Part shown: in pieces, positions 49,832 to 58,500 of the stretch
Position numbering within the stretch: position 1 is the first letter of the stretch
Layout of the letters: each line of letters begins with the position of its first letter
Origin: a virus
Length of the DNA stretch: 64,000 nt
Virus record (IMG/VR): IMGVR_UViG_3300031857_024892
Span: 62,001 to 126,000 of that record
Strand: one strand, 5' to 3'
The notes under the pieces: generated by a model
Seen by the model: the letters and a program-made list of their open reading frames with translations, nothing else
The model's database searches: none
Told to the model about the DNA's origin: nothing
Translations under genes and position numbers: made by a program

Positions 49832-51465
49832 GCACAATTAATGTAGATACATGGGTCGAGTACTTCCCGTTCAAGGCGCCTCGCGCAGAGCAGGTCGACG
49901 CGATTAATTTCATCCTCCGATCATTTCTCGAGGACGGAAAGCGCTTCGTCATTGCGGATCTAGGCACCGGTGTGGGTAAGTCGGCGATCGCGGTGACAGT
50001 CGCGAGATACCTGAATGCTCATTCACCACCATCTTCACCGGATGAAGCTGCTCCCGGCGCGTGGTTCATGACGACCCAGAAGATCCTCCAGGAGCAGTAC
50101 TGCGAGGATTTCGGCGCCCCATTGGGTGCCATGCGGTCGATCCGCTCTGCAACCAACTACACCTGCGACTTCCTCAAGAAGCACAACTGCAGTGAGGGCC
50201 AGCAGATGCTCCGCGGTGCAGACAAGAGCTCAAAGTTCTGGAAGGCGTGCATGTTCAGCTGCCGCTACAAGCAGGAGCGAAAGGCATTCCTTGAAGCACC
50301 CGAGTCGGTGACCAACTTCTCCTACGCACTGACAGCAGCGAACTACGGCGACAAGATCCTAAAGCGGAACTTGCTCGTCCTTGATGAGTGTCACAACACC
50401 GAGACAGAGCTGGCGAAGTTCATCGAGATCTCGATCTCTGAGAAGGCAGCGAGTGCCGTGGGGCTTGATTGGCCCGACTTGAGCACATACTTACAGACTG
50501 TGAAGTGGATCCGTGACACGTATGTTCCCACTTCACGCGGTGTTCTTCGAGACATGGAAGCTGACCTCGAGCAGTTTAAGGAGCTCGAGGGGCAGTCGAA
50601 GGAGTACGCTGACATGGCACGGCGATACGAGATCCTCAATGGTCACGTTCAGAAGGTGGAGACGTTCCTCCAGCTGCAAGATCCCGACAACTGGGTGTTT
50701 GAGAACCTCCCATCAGTCGGCAAGAACACTGCTAAGATCACCTTCAAGCCGATCGACATCTCACCCTTTGCCGAGCAGTATCTCTTCAGGCTGGGCAAGC
50801 GTGTCCTCCTGATGTCCGCGACTGTGATCAACTGTGACATCTACGCTGAGTCGCTGGGGTTACCCAAGGATCAGTACACTGCGATCTCGAAGCCCACACC
50901 CTTCCCAGTCGAGAACCGACCCATCTACTTCTCACCCGTCGGGCTGATGAGCGCTGATCACATTGACGCATCGCTACCCAAGCTCGCGGAGGCCGTGAAG
51001 GAGATCCTGAAGGAACACAAGGGACAGAAGGGCATCATCCACTCCCACAGCTACAAGATCACCAACTTCCTCCGGAAGAACATCCGCGATAAGCGCCTCA
51101 TCTTCCACGACGCTGACGACCGTGAGGAGGCACTTCGGAAGCACATGTCGTCGACCACTGCCACCGTCCTCGTCTCACCCAGCATGGCTGAGGGCGTCGA
51201 CCTGCGGGATGACCTATCACGCTTCCAGATCATCATGAAGGTACCCTACCCATCGCTAGGTGACAAGCTGGTCAAGAAGCGGATGCACCGCTGGTCGTGG
51301 TGGTACCCGATGCAGACGATCAAGACGATTGTGCAGGCCGTGGGACGCTCAATTAGAAATGAAAAGGATCAGGCGGTCACGTATATTTTAGATGCTGATT
51401 GGCAGCGTTTCTACAACAAGAACAGCAACATCTTTCCAGATAGCTTCAAGCAAGCTCTCAAGTGA
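49828..51465 (+). CDS. DinG/XPD-like Fe-S DNA helicase
   Basis: 545 aa from TTG with AGGAG upstream. SF2 Rad3/XPD class: Walker A DLGTGVGKSAIAVTVA, an Fe-S cysteine set (C113, ~C121 and two more near 140-145, in TCDFLKKHNC and ACMFSC), DECH box LVLDECHN, MSATV, then C-terminal SPSMAEGVDLRDDL and AVGRSIRN. A 5'-3' helicase probably used in repair, R-loop or D-loop removal. Confidence 0.92.
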   Translation: MSTINVDTWVEYFPFKAPRAEQVDAINFILRSFLEDGKRFVIADLGTGVGKSAIAVTVARYLNAHSPPSSPDEAAPGAWFMTTQKILQEQYCEDFGAPLGAMRSIRSATNYTCDFLKKHNCSEGQQMLRGADKSSKFWKACMFSCRYKQERKAFLEAPESVTNFSYALTAANYGDKILKRNLLVLDECHNTETELAKFIEISISEKAASAVGLDWPDLSTYLQTVKWIRDTYVPTSRGVLRDMEADLEQFKELEGQSKEYADMARRYEILNGHVQKVETFLQLQDPDNWVFENLPSVGKNTAKITFKPIDISPFAEQYLFRLGKRVLLMSATVINCDIYAESLGLPKDQYTAISKPTPFPVENRPIYFSPVGLMSADHIDASLPKLAEAVKEILKEHKGQKGIIHSHSYKITNFLRKNIRDKRLIFHDADDREEALRKHMSSTTATVLVSPSMAEGVDLRDDLSRFQIIMKVPYPSLGDKLVKKRMHRWSWWYPMQTIKTIVQAVGRSIRNEKDQAVTYILDADWQRFYNKNSNIFPDSFKQALK

Positions 51466-51471
51466 CATCCA

Positions 51472-51645
51472 ATGTTTGCACCTGTATTTCACGCAATTTT
51501 AGCAGCTTTGAACGTCTTTCTTGTAATCTTCAACTATCGTTCAGAAGATTATCTTGACGCAGGAGTGCACGTCTTGTTCGTGATCAACTTCTTCATCATG
51601 TTCTTAATAACGATAGGAGAGGCCAGAGATGGATCTGCAGATTGA
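51472..51645 (+). CDS. Small two-pass membrane protein
   Basis: 57 aa with two hydrophobic segments (FHAILAALNVFLVIF and VHVLFVINFFIMFLITI) separated by an acidic turn (YRSEDYLDAG), ending in the cytoplasmic-type GEARDGSAD. It overlaps the next gene by 17 nt. Function unknown; a membrane effector or holin-like protein is possible. Confidence 0.55.
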   Translation: MFAPVFHAILAALNVFLVIFNYRSEDYLDAGVHVLFVINFFIMFLITIGEARDGSAD

Positions 51646-52135
51646 CAGCTGGTGCAGCGGTAGTGGTACAACCTCCGACTGGCTGGGTGTGCTCGATGAC
51701 GTGAAGCAGTCGATCCTGCAGGGCTGTAGGATCTTTGTGGGTGCTGACAGCGTCAAGGAGCAGAAAGATTGCACGTTCGTGGTGACTGTCTGCATATACA
51801 ATCCCGGCGCAGGAGGTAGATATTACTTCAAGCGCTTTAAGCAGCCTACCAAGATCTTCCCGTCGCTTCGTGCGCGGATATTTCAAGAAGCTGCTGAGGC
51901 GATTGAGGTCACTCTGAAGTTGCTGCAAGAGATACCAGATGCGCCTGTCGAGATCCACCTCGACGTCAACCGCGACAAGAGGCATGAGACAGGCACCTTC
52001 AGTGAGCAGGTGGTCGGCTACGCAAAGTCGATCGGCGTCGACTGTAAGATCAAACCCGACTCCTGGGCCTCATCTGACATTGCAGATAAACACACCCGCC
52101 ACAGATATAATAAGAGACAAACAGAGAAAAGGTGA
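51629..52135 (+). CDS. RNase H-like protein (YkuK/DUF458 type)
   Basis: 168 aa. VGADSVKEQKDCTFVVTVC is the DUF458 opening (an acid-containing strand of the RNase H fold), followed by RIFQEAAEAIEVTLK, VEIHLDVNRDKRHETG and IKPDSWASSDIADKHTR, which carry the other acids. Members of this family are unstudied in vivo; a nuclease activity is inferred. The C-terminus overlaps an incidental TATAAT. Confidence 0.75.
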   Translation: MDLQIDSWCSGSGTTSDWLGVLDDVKQSILQGCRIFVGADSVKEQKDCTFVVTVCIYNPGAGGRYYFKRFKQPTKIFPSLRARIFQEAAEAIEVTLKLLQEIPDAPVEIHLDVNRDKRHETGTFSEQVVGYAKSIGVDCKIKPDSWASSDIADKHTRHRYNKRQTEKR

Positions 52136-52139
52136 CACA

Positions 52140-52334
52140 ATGATGAACAAGTATGACATGGCCGACATCATCCTAAGCGAGCCCCTTCTTGGGGGAAAGA
52201 AGATGGATCCCAAAGCTGTCCTGCTCGACATGATCGAGGCACTCGACGATCGTGCGGCCGAGAGAGCACTCCGATCAGTTGCGAAGACGTGGGGCATCTC
52301 TCTCTCAGCCGAGCGCGACCGCAATGACGACTGA
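52140..52334 (+). CDS. Small hypothetical protein
   Basis: 64 aa from the ATG at 52140 with AAAGGTGA before it. Helical, acidic/basic mixed (PKAVLLDMIEALDDRAAERA). Overlaps the next gene by 11 nt. No family recognised. Confidence 0.5.
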   Translation: MMNKYDMADIILSEPLLGGKKMDPKAVLLDMIEALDDRAAERALRSVAKTWGISLSAERDRNDD

Positions 52335-52596
52335 AGCGCCCCCAAAGACGAAGATCTTCCGCAAGAAGAAGGGCAGCGACGAGGATGTCATTGCCAAGAT
52401 GACCAAGCTCCTACAGAAGAAGTTTCCCAAGCGGGAGATCGAGGTGAAGATCACGTCAGACGACGGTGGGCGACTCATCGAGGTTCACATCAATGAAGCC
52501 AAACTCTCAAGGTCAGTGCGTGAATTTCTGCCCCTCAACTGGGAAGGTTGGCGCACGGTAGTGATAAATAGATATGCAGCATCAGGTGCAGAATGA
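52324..52596 (+). CDS. Hypothetical protein
   Basis: 90 aa from the ATG at 52324. Basic N-terminus (KTKIFRKKKG), then a small alpha-beta domain (KKFPKREIEVKITSDDGGRL). Overlaps the next gene by 4 nt. Confidence 0.5.
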   Translation: MTTEAPPKTKIFRKKKGSDEDVIAKMTKLLQKKFPKREIEVKITSDDGGRLIEVHINEAKLSRSVREFLPLNWEGWRTVVINRYAASGAE

Positions 52597-52790
52597 TTAA
52601 GAGCGGTGATAGAGTATACCCATACTACAACATGGGCCAGAAGGGACGCGTGGTTCGCGTCCAGCGGTCAAACGTGACAGCGAACGCAGTGGGTGGCACA
52701 CTCGCTGCTGAGTTTCTTGCTGAGATCCTCCTTGACGACGGGCAGACAGTTGTTGTCCACCGTGTGCAGGACCTGATGAGGGAGGAGTGA
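52593..52790 (+). CDS. SH3/KOW-like small protein
   Basis: 65 aa, ATGA overlap. MIKSGDRVYPYYNMGQKGRV with a DDGQTVVVHRV strand is a small beta-barrel pattern. 1 nt before the largest unknown gene. Function unknown. Confidence 0.5.
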   Translation: MIKSGDRVYPYYNMGQKGRVVRVQRSNVTANAVGGTLAAEFLAEILLDDGQTVVVHRVQDLMREE

Positions 52791-52791
52791 G

Positions 52792-55700
52792 ATGAAGACG
52801 AAAGTTACCCTATCTGAGCAGCAATTAAGATCGCTGATACGTGATGTGTTAATTGAAGCACCCGTTCCTGAGGGTGCTGGAGATGATTTTAATTCTCTAG
52901 TTACTCCAGCAGTCAGAGATCAGCTTGAAACTACGATCCAATATCTTGGGAAATTCATAGATCCCACGGGCGTTGCGGGAAGCACTAGGTTCAAAGCAAA
53001 ACTGTGGGTGCACATCATGAATTCGCCGCCTCACATTTGCAAGTCAGGCAATACGGAGATGGAAGGAGGCATAAAGTTTATAGGCTATCAAGTTCCTGAA
53101 GCTGCTTCAAATGATTTAGGTCCCGATGCACTTCTCATTAATTTGGTCAATTTTATCGCGTGCGCCTTCGCGCAGGGTAAAGAAGTTTCTATTAACACGT
53201 TTAGTGGTCCAAAGAAACTAAAACCTAACTGCTCTCTGTATTCACTTGCAATTGGTGATAGTGCTTACATTGGATCAATGGATCCAGGACAGGTAGAGAT
53301 CTACAGAGATCCCGCGATTAATTTCACAGTACATGATGTTAAAACTCCAGCGGGTCAATCAGAATACATCAAAAATGTTGTCGCAAAGCCAGATGTTCTT
53401 AGTAAGATCATTCCTGAAATCAAGATGATAGAGGGTGCCGGTGGTAAACCAATCCCTAAGCTAGATTATGCTAATGAAGATGCAAAGAAAAAGCTAGGTG
53501 ATCTTATCAAGCAACAACTTGAAGGTGTTCAAGCAAGACTCCGCGAGCAGATCAATAAATTCAACACACCGCAGATGCAATACTATCTCTACGAGCCACT
53601 TCTGCGGCCAACTGCATGGATGTCTAATCCTGATTTATCTGAGCCCACATCATCACCGTGGTGGGCGGCATGGGAAGCGTGCAACATTTTTGCTAGGACA
53701 GTTGATACCTATAAAGACCCAGTGAGCCAGAATGCAGCATGCGCTGCAATGGTGTTAAACATGGCCAATCAGGCAAAGAAGGGTGTTGCGTTTAGAGCAA
53801 CAGATAGAGGTTGGTCATCAGAGGCACGCGGTGGAAGTTATCAGACACTTCTTGAATCGCTATCGGGTAATGAATTACGTGTCTTCTTAACTGAGGCACA
53901 ATTAAAGAGATTAATACACTCGGCACTGTCTTTATCAAGACTAGATGAAGTAACACCGCCGCCGTCCTGGTCGTCGGCACTAGATATTGCTGAGAAAATT
54001 CCTGGTGTTGGGGGTTTAGTAAAAGCTGCTAGATCGATTGGATCACTTGGCGGTGATGCAGAACAAGCAACGGGCGCAGCAGGAGCAGCCGCAAGAGACA
54101 CAGAAGCGATTAGAGCGCTTGCAGGTGCAGTAAAGACTAAGACAGCTGCAGCAGGACTTGATACAGCGCTGGTAGGTGCATCAAGAGTTGTCAAAGCAAT
54201 TAATCCAAGTGAAGCAGATCAAAGAATTGCTGCACTAACGACACGGCTCGTACAGCAAACTTATGACACTCTATTCAGAACCACTGATGCTATGGACGTT
54301 TTTATTGATAATTTAGCAAATAGCGTTGGTGACCAGGTTGGAAGACTCGCTGCAAGTCGAAATTTTAATCAGACTCAAGTTGATGCTGTTGTTAATTTCT
54401 GTGTCGAGTCTGTCAAGTTCACCCTAAGAGAGACCTTAGCAGGAAATGCCGATGCTGCGGGTCTAGATGCTGCAAGAAATGCATTGATTGCGGCAGATCC
54501 TCAAGACCTTTTAGGTACATTCCTGACAAGTCCATCAACTACACCCATGGTTAAAGAAGCTGTAAAAGGGCAAATTATAGAAGTTTCTGACAGTATCCTT
54601 AAAGATCCAAGCTTCGCACCTGTTTCAACATTTGCAAAATCAACAGTCATCGACACTCTCAACGGTCAACTTGATGATGTGGGTCTAAAACTTTCTCCCG
54701 ATGGAACAAAAATTACATTTCCAAGAAGCAATTCGCCAACCACAGAATATGCTGTTCTAGATATAAGAAGAACACTTGAGAAATATGAAAGTCAACTAGC
54801 ACAAGCTGCATCATCCGGCGCTCCGCCAATATTTACGACTGATACTGTAAAGCTGCGGTCTTTTCTTGATTCAACATTTAAGAGATCTGATGCCGACGGA
54901 ATTGCTAAGTTTAGAGAAATTCTAGACGGTATTGATGAAACTGTAGGTGCACAGCCTGCCAAGAAAATAACGACTGATTTACTGGAGACTGTAAGCGGTG
55001 GGGTTGTTGATCTTTTAGAGATAACTTTGTATCCTACGTTGACAAGTCAGGCAACGAAGGCAGCTAGACAAGTCCCAGGTGCAACAGGTGCAGCAAAGGC
55101 ATCTAGGTATGCGGACTTAATATTGGGCGGAGGAACGTCATCGACAGCGTCTTGGCTTCAATCAAAAATGGTGATTCAAGATATTCTCGGCACATGGCGC
55201 CGCGGCGGCGTCCTCTCAAAAGGATCAGCTGTACTTAAAGTTGCCTCTGTTGCGCTCTTCACAGCGCCTAAGACTAGAGCCGATATTGGACGTGGAATTT
55301 TGACAGGATCAGGTTGGATACTTACAAAATTAGGAGCGTCTAGCTTCGGTCCCAAGCTTATGAGAGCAGGCCGTCTTAACAAATACCTCATACCTAGGAT
55401 TGTCGGAGATGGCGCCATTTTTTTGCTCTTTTCTCCGCTTGTTGCCGATAAAGTTATGCAAAACGATCCTCTAGCAAGAGCTTTATATGCAGATTTATTT
55501 GAGAGAGGCGGCTATACAGAATTTGGCGGTCTTGCTAGAATGGCATTTGATGTGATCAATGAGTTAGGAAGATCTCTAGATGTTGATCAAGAATTAAAAG
55601 ATTACTTGAAGTTTGTTGCGGACGGGCAGGCACCCGAAACAATGCGTTTAGGTTTTCGAAATTTATTAGCGACACAGCTGGGCACACTTTCTGATACACA

Positions 55701-56469
55701 GCTTGAACAGATGTTTGAAATTATAGAACCTGATGCAAATCTTAGTAGATTAGGACCTACAGCTGAGTTTATAACACAACAAACTGACAAATTAGGCGGC
55801 GATTTTGGTGATGCACTAAAAGGCTTAGCAGACTTAACCTTTGATCAATCACAAGAAGACATATCAGGCTTAATTGTAGACGTTGAAAACTTAAAGCAGG
55901 AAGCTGCACAACTTGCTGCTGAGATCAGTAGATTTGGTCAATCGGCGCAAAACAATAAGACATTGACAGCACTTAAGCAAAGTAGAGTGCAAGTTATCAG
56001 TCAAGTTCTTCGTCTGCTTGACAACATGATGCCAAGTGGGACATCAATACCGCTCGTTGATGCGAGCTCAGCAGTCTCGCAAATTGCAAAATATGAAGAT
56101 GCACTGACAAAAGATTATAGAAGAGAGCTTGCGGCAGGACCCACGTCAGGACTATTTAATTGGGCTGATCGTGTTAATCCCGATAATCTATTTTACTTAG
56201 CTGTTACTGCAGGAAGTCCCGTTATACCCGACGTCGAAGATCCTGCTATTATGAGTCAGCTTGGTGCTTCAGCCCTATACAATGGGCCTGGTCGTTATCA
56301 AGACCCGGGTGAGCTTGCTGACCTCCCACAAGACTTGCAAGTTGATATCGGAACACTGACTCAAAAAATGACAGAGCTCTTTGCAGATGTCTATAAGATT
56401 AACATGGCTGTTAATCCACCACCTCCACCAGAGAGCGGAACAGAGGCAAAAGGTGAACAAAATCCCTAG
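52792..56469 (+). CDS. Very large hypothetical protein with targeting-like N-terminus
   Basis: 1225 aa, no recognisable enzyme motifs. N-terminal SEQQLRSLIRDVLIEAPV carries LIE as a possible (I/L)xE cleavage site; a similar segment recurs near residue 365 (LTEAQLKRLIHSALSLSRLDE), suggesting two modules joined. Around 800-885 lie hydrophobic runs (IGRGILTGSGWILTK; IVGDGAIFLLFSPLVADKV) that could insert in a membrane. Later parts are helical. A/T-rich codon use compared with neighbours. Possible internal or ejected virion protein. Confidence 0.5.
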   Translation: MKTKVTLSEQQLRSLIRDVLIEAPVPEGAGDDFNSLVTPAVRDQLETTIQYLGKFIDPTGVAGSTRFKAKLWVHIMNSPPHICKSGNTEMEGGIKFIGYQVPEAASNDLGPDALLINLVNFIACAFAQGKEVSINTFSGPKKLKPNCSLYSLAIGDSAYIGSMDPGQVEIYRDPAINFTVHDVKTPAGQSEYIKNVVAKPDVLSKIIPEIKMIEGAGGKPIPKLDYANEDAKKKLGDLIKQQLEGVQARLREQINKFNTPQMQYYLYEPLLRPTAWMSNPDLSEPTSSPWWAAWEACNIFARTVDTYKDPVSQNAACAAMVLNMANQAKKGVAFRATDRGWSSEARGGSYQTLLESLSGNELRVFLTEAQLKRLIHSALSLSRLDEVTPPPSWSSALDIAEKIPGVGGLVKAARSIGSLGGDAEQATGAAGAAARDTEAIRALAGAVKTKTAAAGLDTALVGASRVVKAINPSEADQRIAALTTRLVQQTYDTLFRTTDAMDVFIDNLANSVGDQVGRLAASRNFNQTQVDAVVNFCVESVKFTLRETLAGNADAAGLDAARNALIAADPQDLLGTFLTSPSTTPMVKEAVKGQIIEVSDSILKDPSFAPVSTFAKSTVIDTLNGQLDDVGLKLSPDGTKITFPRSNSPTTEYAVLDIRRTLEKYESQLAQAASSGAPPIFTTDTVKLRSFLDSTFKRSDADGIAKFREILDGIDETVGAQPAKKITTDLLETVSGGVVDLLEITLYPTLTSQATKAARQVPGATGAAKASRYADLILGGGTSSTASWLQSKMVIQDILGTWRRGGVLSKGSAVLKVASVALFTAPKTRADIGRGILTGSGWILTKLGASSFGPKLMRAGRLNKYLIPRIVGDGAIFLLFSPLVADKVMQNDPLARALYADLFERGGYTEFGGLARMAFDVINELGRSLDVDQELKDYLKFVADGQAPETMRLGFRNLLATQLGTLSDTQLEQMFEIIEPDANLSRLGPTAEFITQQTDKLGGDFGDALKGLADLTFDQSQEDISGLIVDVENLKQEAAQLAAEISRFGQSAQNNKTLTALKQSRVQVISQVLRLLDNMMPSGTSIPLVDASSAVSQIAKYEDALTKDYRRELAAGPTSGLFNWADRVNPDNLFYLAVTAGSPVIPDVEDPAIMSQLGASALYNGPGRYQDPGELADLPQDLQVDIGTLTQKMTELFADVYKINMAVNPPPPPESGTEAKGEQNP

Positions 56470-56750
56470 TGACACGGTACCACGTCTACATCGTCACTTG
56501 CGCTGATGGGTCGCTCTACACCGGCATCACAACCGACGTGGAGCGACGTCTCCATGAGCACAACTGCACATCCCGAGGTGCAAAATACACTCGATCTCGC
56601 CGCCCTGTGACGCTCGCCGTGTCCTGGTCAGTTGCAGATCGATCGGCTGCTCTGCGTGAGGAAGCGAGGATCAAGCGGCTGACGAGAAAGCAGAAGTTGG
56701 AGCTGATAGATAACCTTATCGAGGAAACTAGAGTTGAGAAAGGTGTATGA
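56469..56750 (+). CDS. GIY-YIG family nuclease (YhbQ/UPF0213 type)
   Basis: 93 aa from GTG overlapping the stop of the large gene. YHVYIVTCADGSLYTGITTD is the GIY-YIG core, followed by the conserved Arg in VERRLHEHN, GAKYTRSRRPV and EEARIKRLTRKQK. Stand-alone proteins of this size act as single-strand or structure-specific nucleases; the exact role is unknown. Confidence 0.87.
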   Translation: MTRYHVYIVTCADGSLYTGITTDVERRLHEHNCTSRGAKYTRSRRPVTLAVSWSVADRSAALREEARIKRLTRKQKLELIDNLIEETRVEKGV

Positions 56751-57060
56751 CGGCCCGACGCTTCCCATGTGGGCCCATGTTGAAGTTGAGACGTTCTGCG
56801 GTGTGAAGATCAAGTGCGAGATCATCGAGGTTCGCCGCATGGCATCGTGTGTTGCCTACACTGTCAAACCCCGTGAGGATAGAGAGGAAGAGCTCCGTAG
56901 AGCAGGAGTTCCCAAAGGAGATTGGCAGACACCATTCACCGCCTTCGACTGGCAGGTGCGAGCGCAGCAACCTGATTTATCTGTAACCAAACCCGATGCC
57001 CAGCAGGCCCGTGTCATCCGGCGAGCACAGCACAAGGGTGCAGGATACATATCTACATGA
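56734..57060 (+). CDS. Hypothetical protein
   Basis: 108 aa from TTG, overlapping the nuclease by 17 nt. Small barrel-like start (PMWAHVEVETFCGVKIKCEI) and a charged C-terminal tail. No family recognised. Confidence 0.5.
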   Translation: MRKVYDGPTLPMWAHVEVETFCGVKIKCEIIEVRRMASCVAYTVKPREDREEELRRAGVPKGDWQTPFTAFDWQVRAQQPDLSVTKPDAQQARVIRRAQHKGAGYIST

Positions 57061-57596
57061 TGCACGACACACCACGTATGACAGGCCAGGGCTTCGTCGT
57101 CATGGACATCTACGGTCCAGAGACAGACGGCAAGCTCTACAACTACATGTTCTCGCAGATCTGCTACATGAGAGCGATCCACCTCTGGTTCCACGGCGCG
57201 CACCACGTCACCCGCGGTGCCTCTTTCTCAGGTGACCACTCCTTCCTGTACGACAAGATCTACACAGGTGTGGATGAAGCGATCGACGGTGTGATCGAGA
57301 AGGCCATTGGCCTCTGCGGTGCAGACATCGCATGCCCAAGCCACATCGCGACTGGCGCTGCGCAGGTGATCTGCGCGTACCCATCTCCCAACAAGCTGAA
57401 CTCTGCTGGCATCGCCGCCGCAGGGATGGCGATCATCAAGGACTTCATCGAGTTCCTCGAGTGCATGAAGAGTGAGCTGGATGAGTGTGGCTCAATGACG
57501 CTGGGCCTTGAGGATCAGATCGGAGGCATTGCCAACGACCACGAGGGCTACTACTACCTGCTCAAGCAGCGGGCTTGTGACGACCTCACGGGTTGA
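57057..57596 (+). CDS. Ferritin-like/Dps-like protein
   Basis: 179 aa, ATGA overlap. Four-helix ferritin-like pattern: AIHLWFHGAHHVTRGASFSG then DHSFLYDKIYTGVDEAID, and later EFLECMKSELDECGSMTLG, IGGIANDHEGYYYLL. His/Asp/Glu set resembles the Dps ferroxidase segment (H...F..DH..LY..Y...DE). May bind iron or protect DNA; function inferred. Confidence 0.65.
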   Translation: MMHDTPRMTGQGFVVMDIYGPETDGKLYNYMFSQICYMRAIHLWFHGAHHVTRGASFSGDHSFLYDKIYTGVDEAIDGVIEKAIGLCGADIACPSHIATGAAQVICAYPSPNKLNSAGIAAAGMAIIKDFIEFLECMKSELDECGSMTLGLEDQIGGIANDHEGYYYLLKQRACDDLTG

Positions 57597-57607
57597 TGTA
57601 AACATAG

Positions 57608-58108
57608 ATGGGTGCTTTGTATGATGCTTCTATGAAGCACATCTATAAAGATCCCTATGATCTTATCAAGCAACAGGACGTAAAGGGCTGCGTGGTCACT
57701 AGCGGTGGATTTGATCCGATGCATGTGGGTCACCTTCGCTGCCTGCAGGAGAGCGCAATCATCGCATCAGCCCACAAGCTCCCGCTTGTCGTGATCGTCA
57801 ACGGTGACGGATTTCTCCAGCGCAAGAAGGGTTTTGCGTTCATGCCCCACGAGGAGCGGATGGAGATCATTGCTGGTGTCCGTGGCGTCGACTACGTTGT
57901 CGGCTGGGATGACGGCAGTCAGACTGTGACCGGCGCGCTGGGCGTCCTCCACCCACTGATCTTCACCAAGGGCGGTGATCGAGACAGCGCACAGAACGTG
58001 CCTGAGTTCATCCTGTGTCAGGAGATCGGCTGCCACGTCTACTTCGGCATCGGTGGCGGCAAGATCCAGTCATCATCTGACCTTGTCAAAGCTGTTAGGG
58101 GAGGTTGA
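57608..58108 (+). CDS. Cytidylyltransferase-like nucleotidyltransferase
   Basis: 166 aa (start at 57608, or Met9 at 57632). VTSGGFDPMHVGHLRCLQES carries the HxGH motif; VIVNGDGF, MPHEERMEIIAGVRGVDYVV and FTKGGDRD follow the RfaE/HldE-C pattern. These enzymes join NTP and a sugar or alcohol phosphate to make an activated (NDP-) intermediate. Lies next to a sugar-phosphate cupin. Confidence 0.85.
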   Translation: MGALYDASMKHIYKDPYDLIKQQDVKGCVVTSGGFDPMHVGHLRCLQESAIIASAHKLPLVVIVNGDGFLQRKKGFAFMPHEERMEIIAGVRGVDYVVGWDDGSQTVTGALGVLHPLIFTKGGDRDSAQNVPEFILCQEIGCHVYFGIGGGKIQSSSDLVKAVRGG

Positions 58109-58109
58109 G

Positions 58110-58451
58110 ATGCGTCTTGTGAAGAAGCCCTGGGGTCACGAGGAGATTTGGGCGGAGACAGACAAGTATTGTGGCAAGGTTCTATACATCCAGGCAGGAC
58201 ACAGGCTAAGCCTGCAGTACCACGAGAAGAAGATGGAGACAATCCGTGTCATGCAGGGGACGCTGCATCTCACGCTCCAGGAGAAGAACGGCATCATCTT
58301 TGACAAGAAGCTGCAGGCTGGTGAGTCGTTTCACGTTGCGCCGCTGACTGTCCATCGTTTCGGTGCAGGTGAGCACGACGTTGTGATCGTTGAGGTATCC
58401 ACAACAGAACTTGATGATGTCGTCAGGCTCCAAGATGACTACGCACGGTGA
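58110..58451 (+). CDS. Mannose-6-phosphate isomerase-like cupin
   Basis: 113 aa from the ATG at 58110 (GGGGAGG upstream). Cupin pattern of type II PMI: VKKPWGHEEIWAET, GKVLYIQAGHRLSLQYHEKK, VMQGTLHLTL, FHVAPLTVHRFGA, VSTTELDDVVRLQDDYAR. Metal-binding His/Glu set present. It probably isomerises or epimerises a sugar phosphate for the neighbouring cytidylyltransferase. Confidence 0.82.
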   Translation: MRLVKKPWGHEEIWAETDKYCGKVLYIQAGHRLSLQYHEKKMETIRVMQGTLHLTLQEKNGIIFDKKLQAGESFHVAPLTVHRFGAGEHDVVIVEVSTTELDDVVRLQDDYAR

Positions 58452-58500
58452 TACTTTCTTAGCATAGCACGTATGATGCTAATATGAAGGAAGGTATCTC

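Noticed and set aside
52116-52121. TATAAT near 52116 as a promoter
   Set aside because: It is within the codons of the YkuK-like protein's C-terminus and the nearest TTGCAG is 20 nt away; no CCCGTGC box at the proper spacing.
52792-56469. Virion RNA polymerase
   Set aside because: Long enough, but no DxDxD-type metal motif or other polymerase blocks found.
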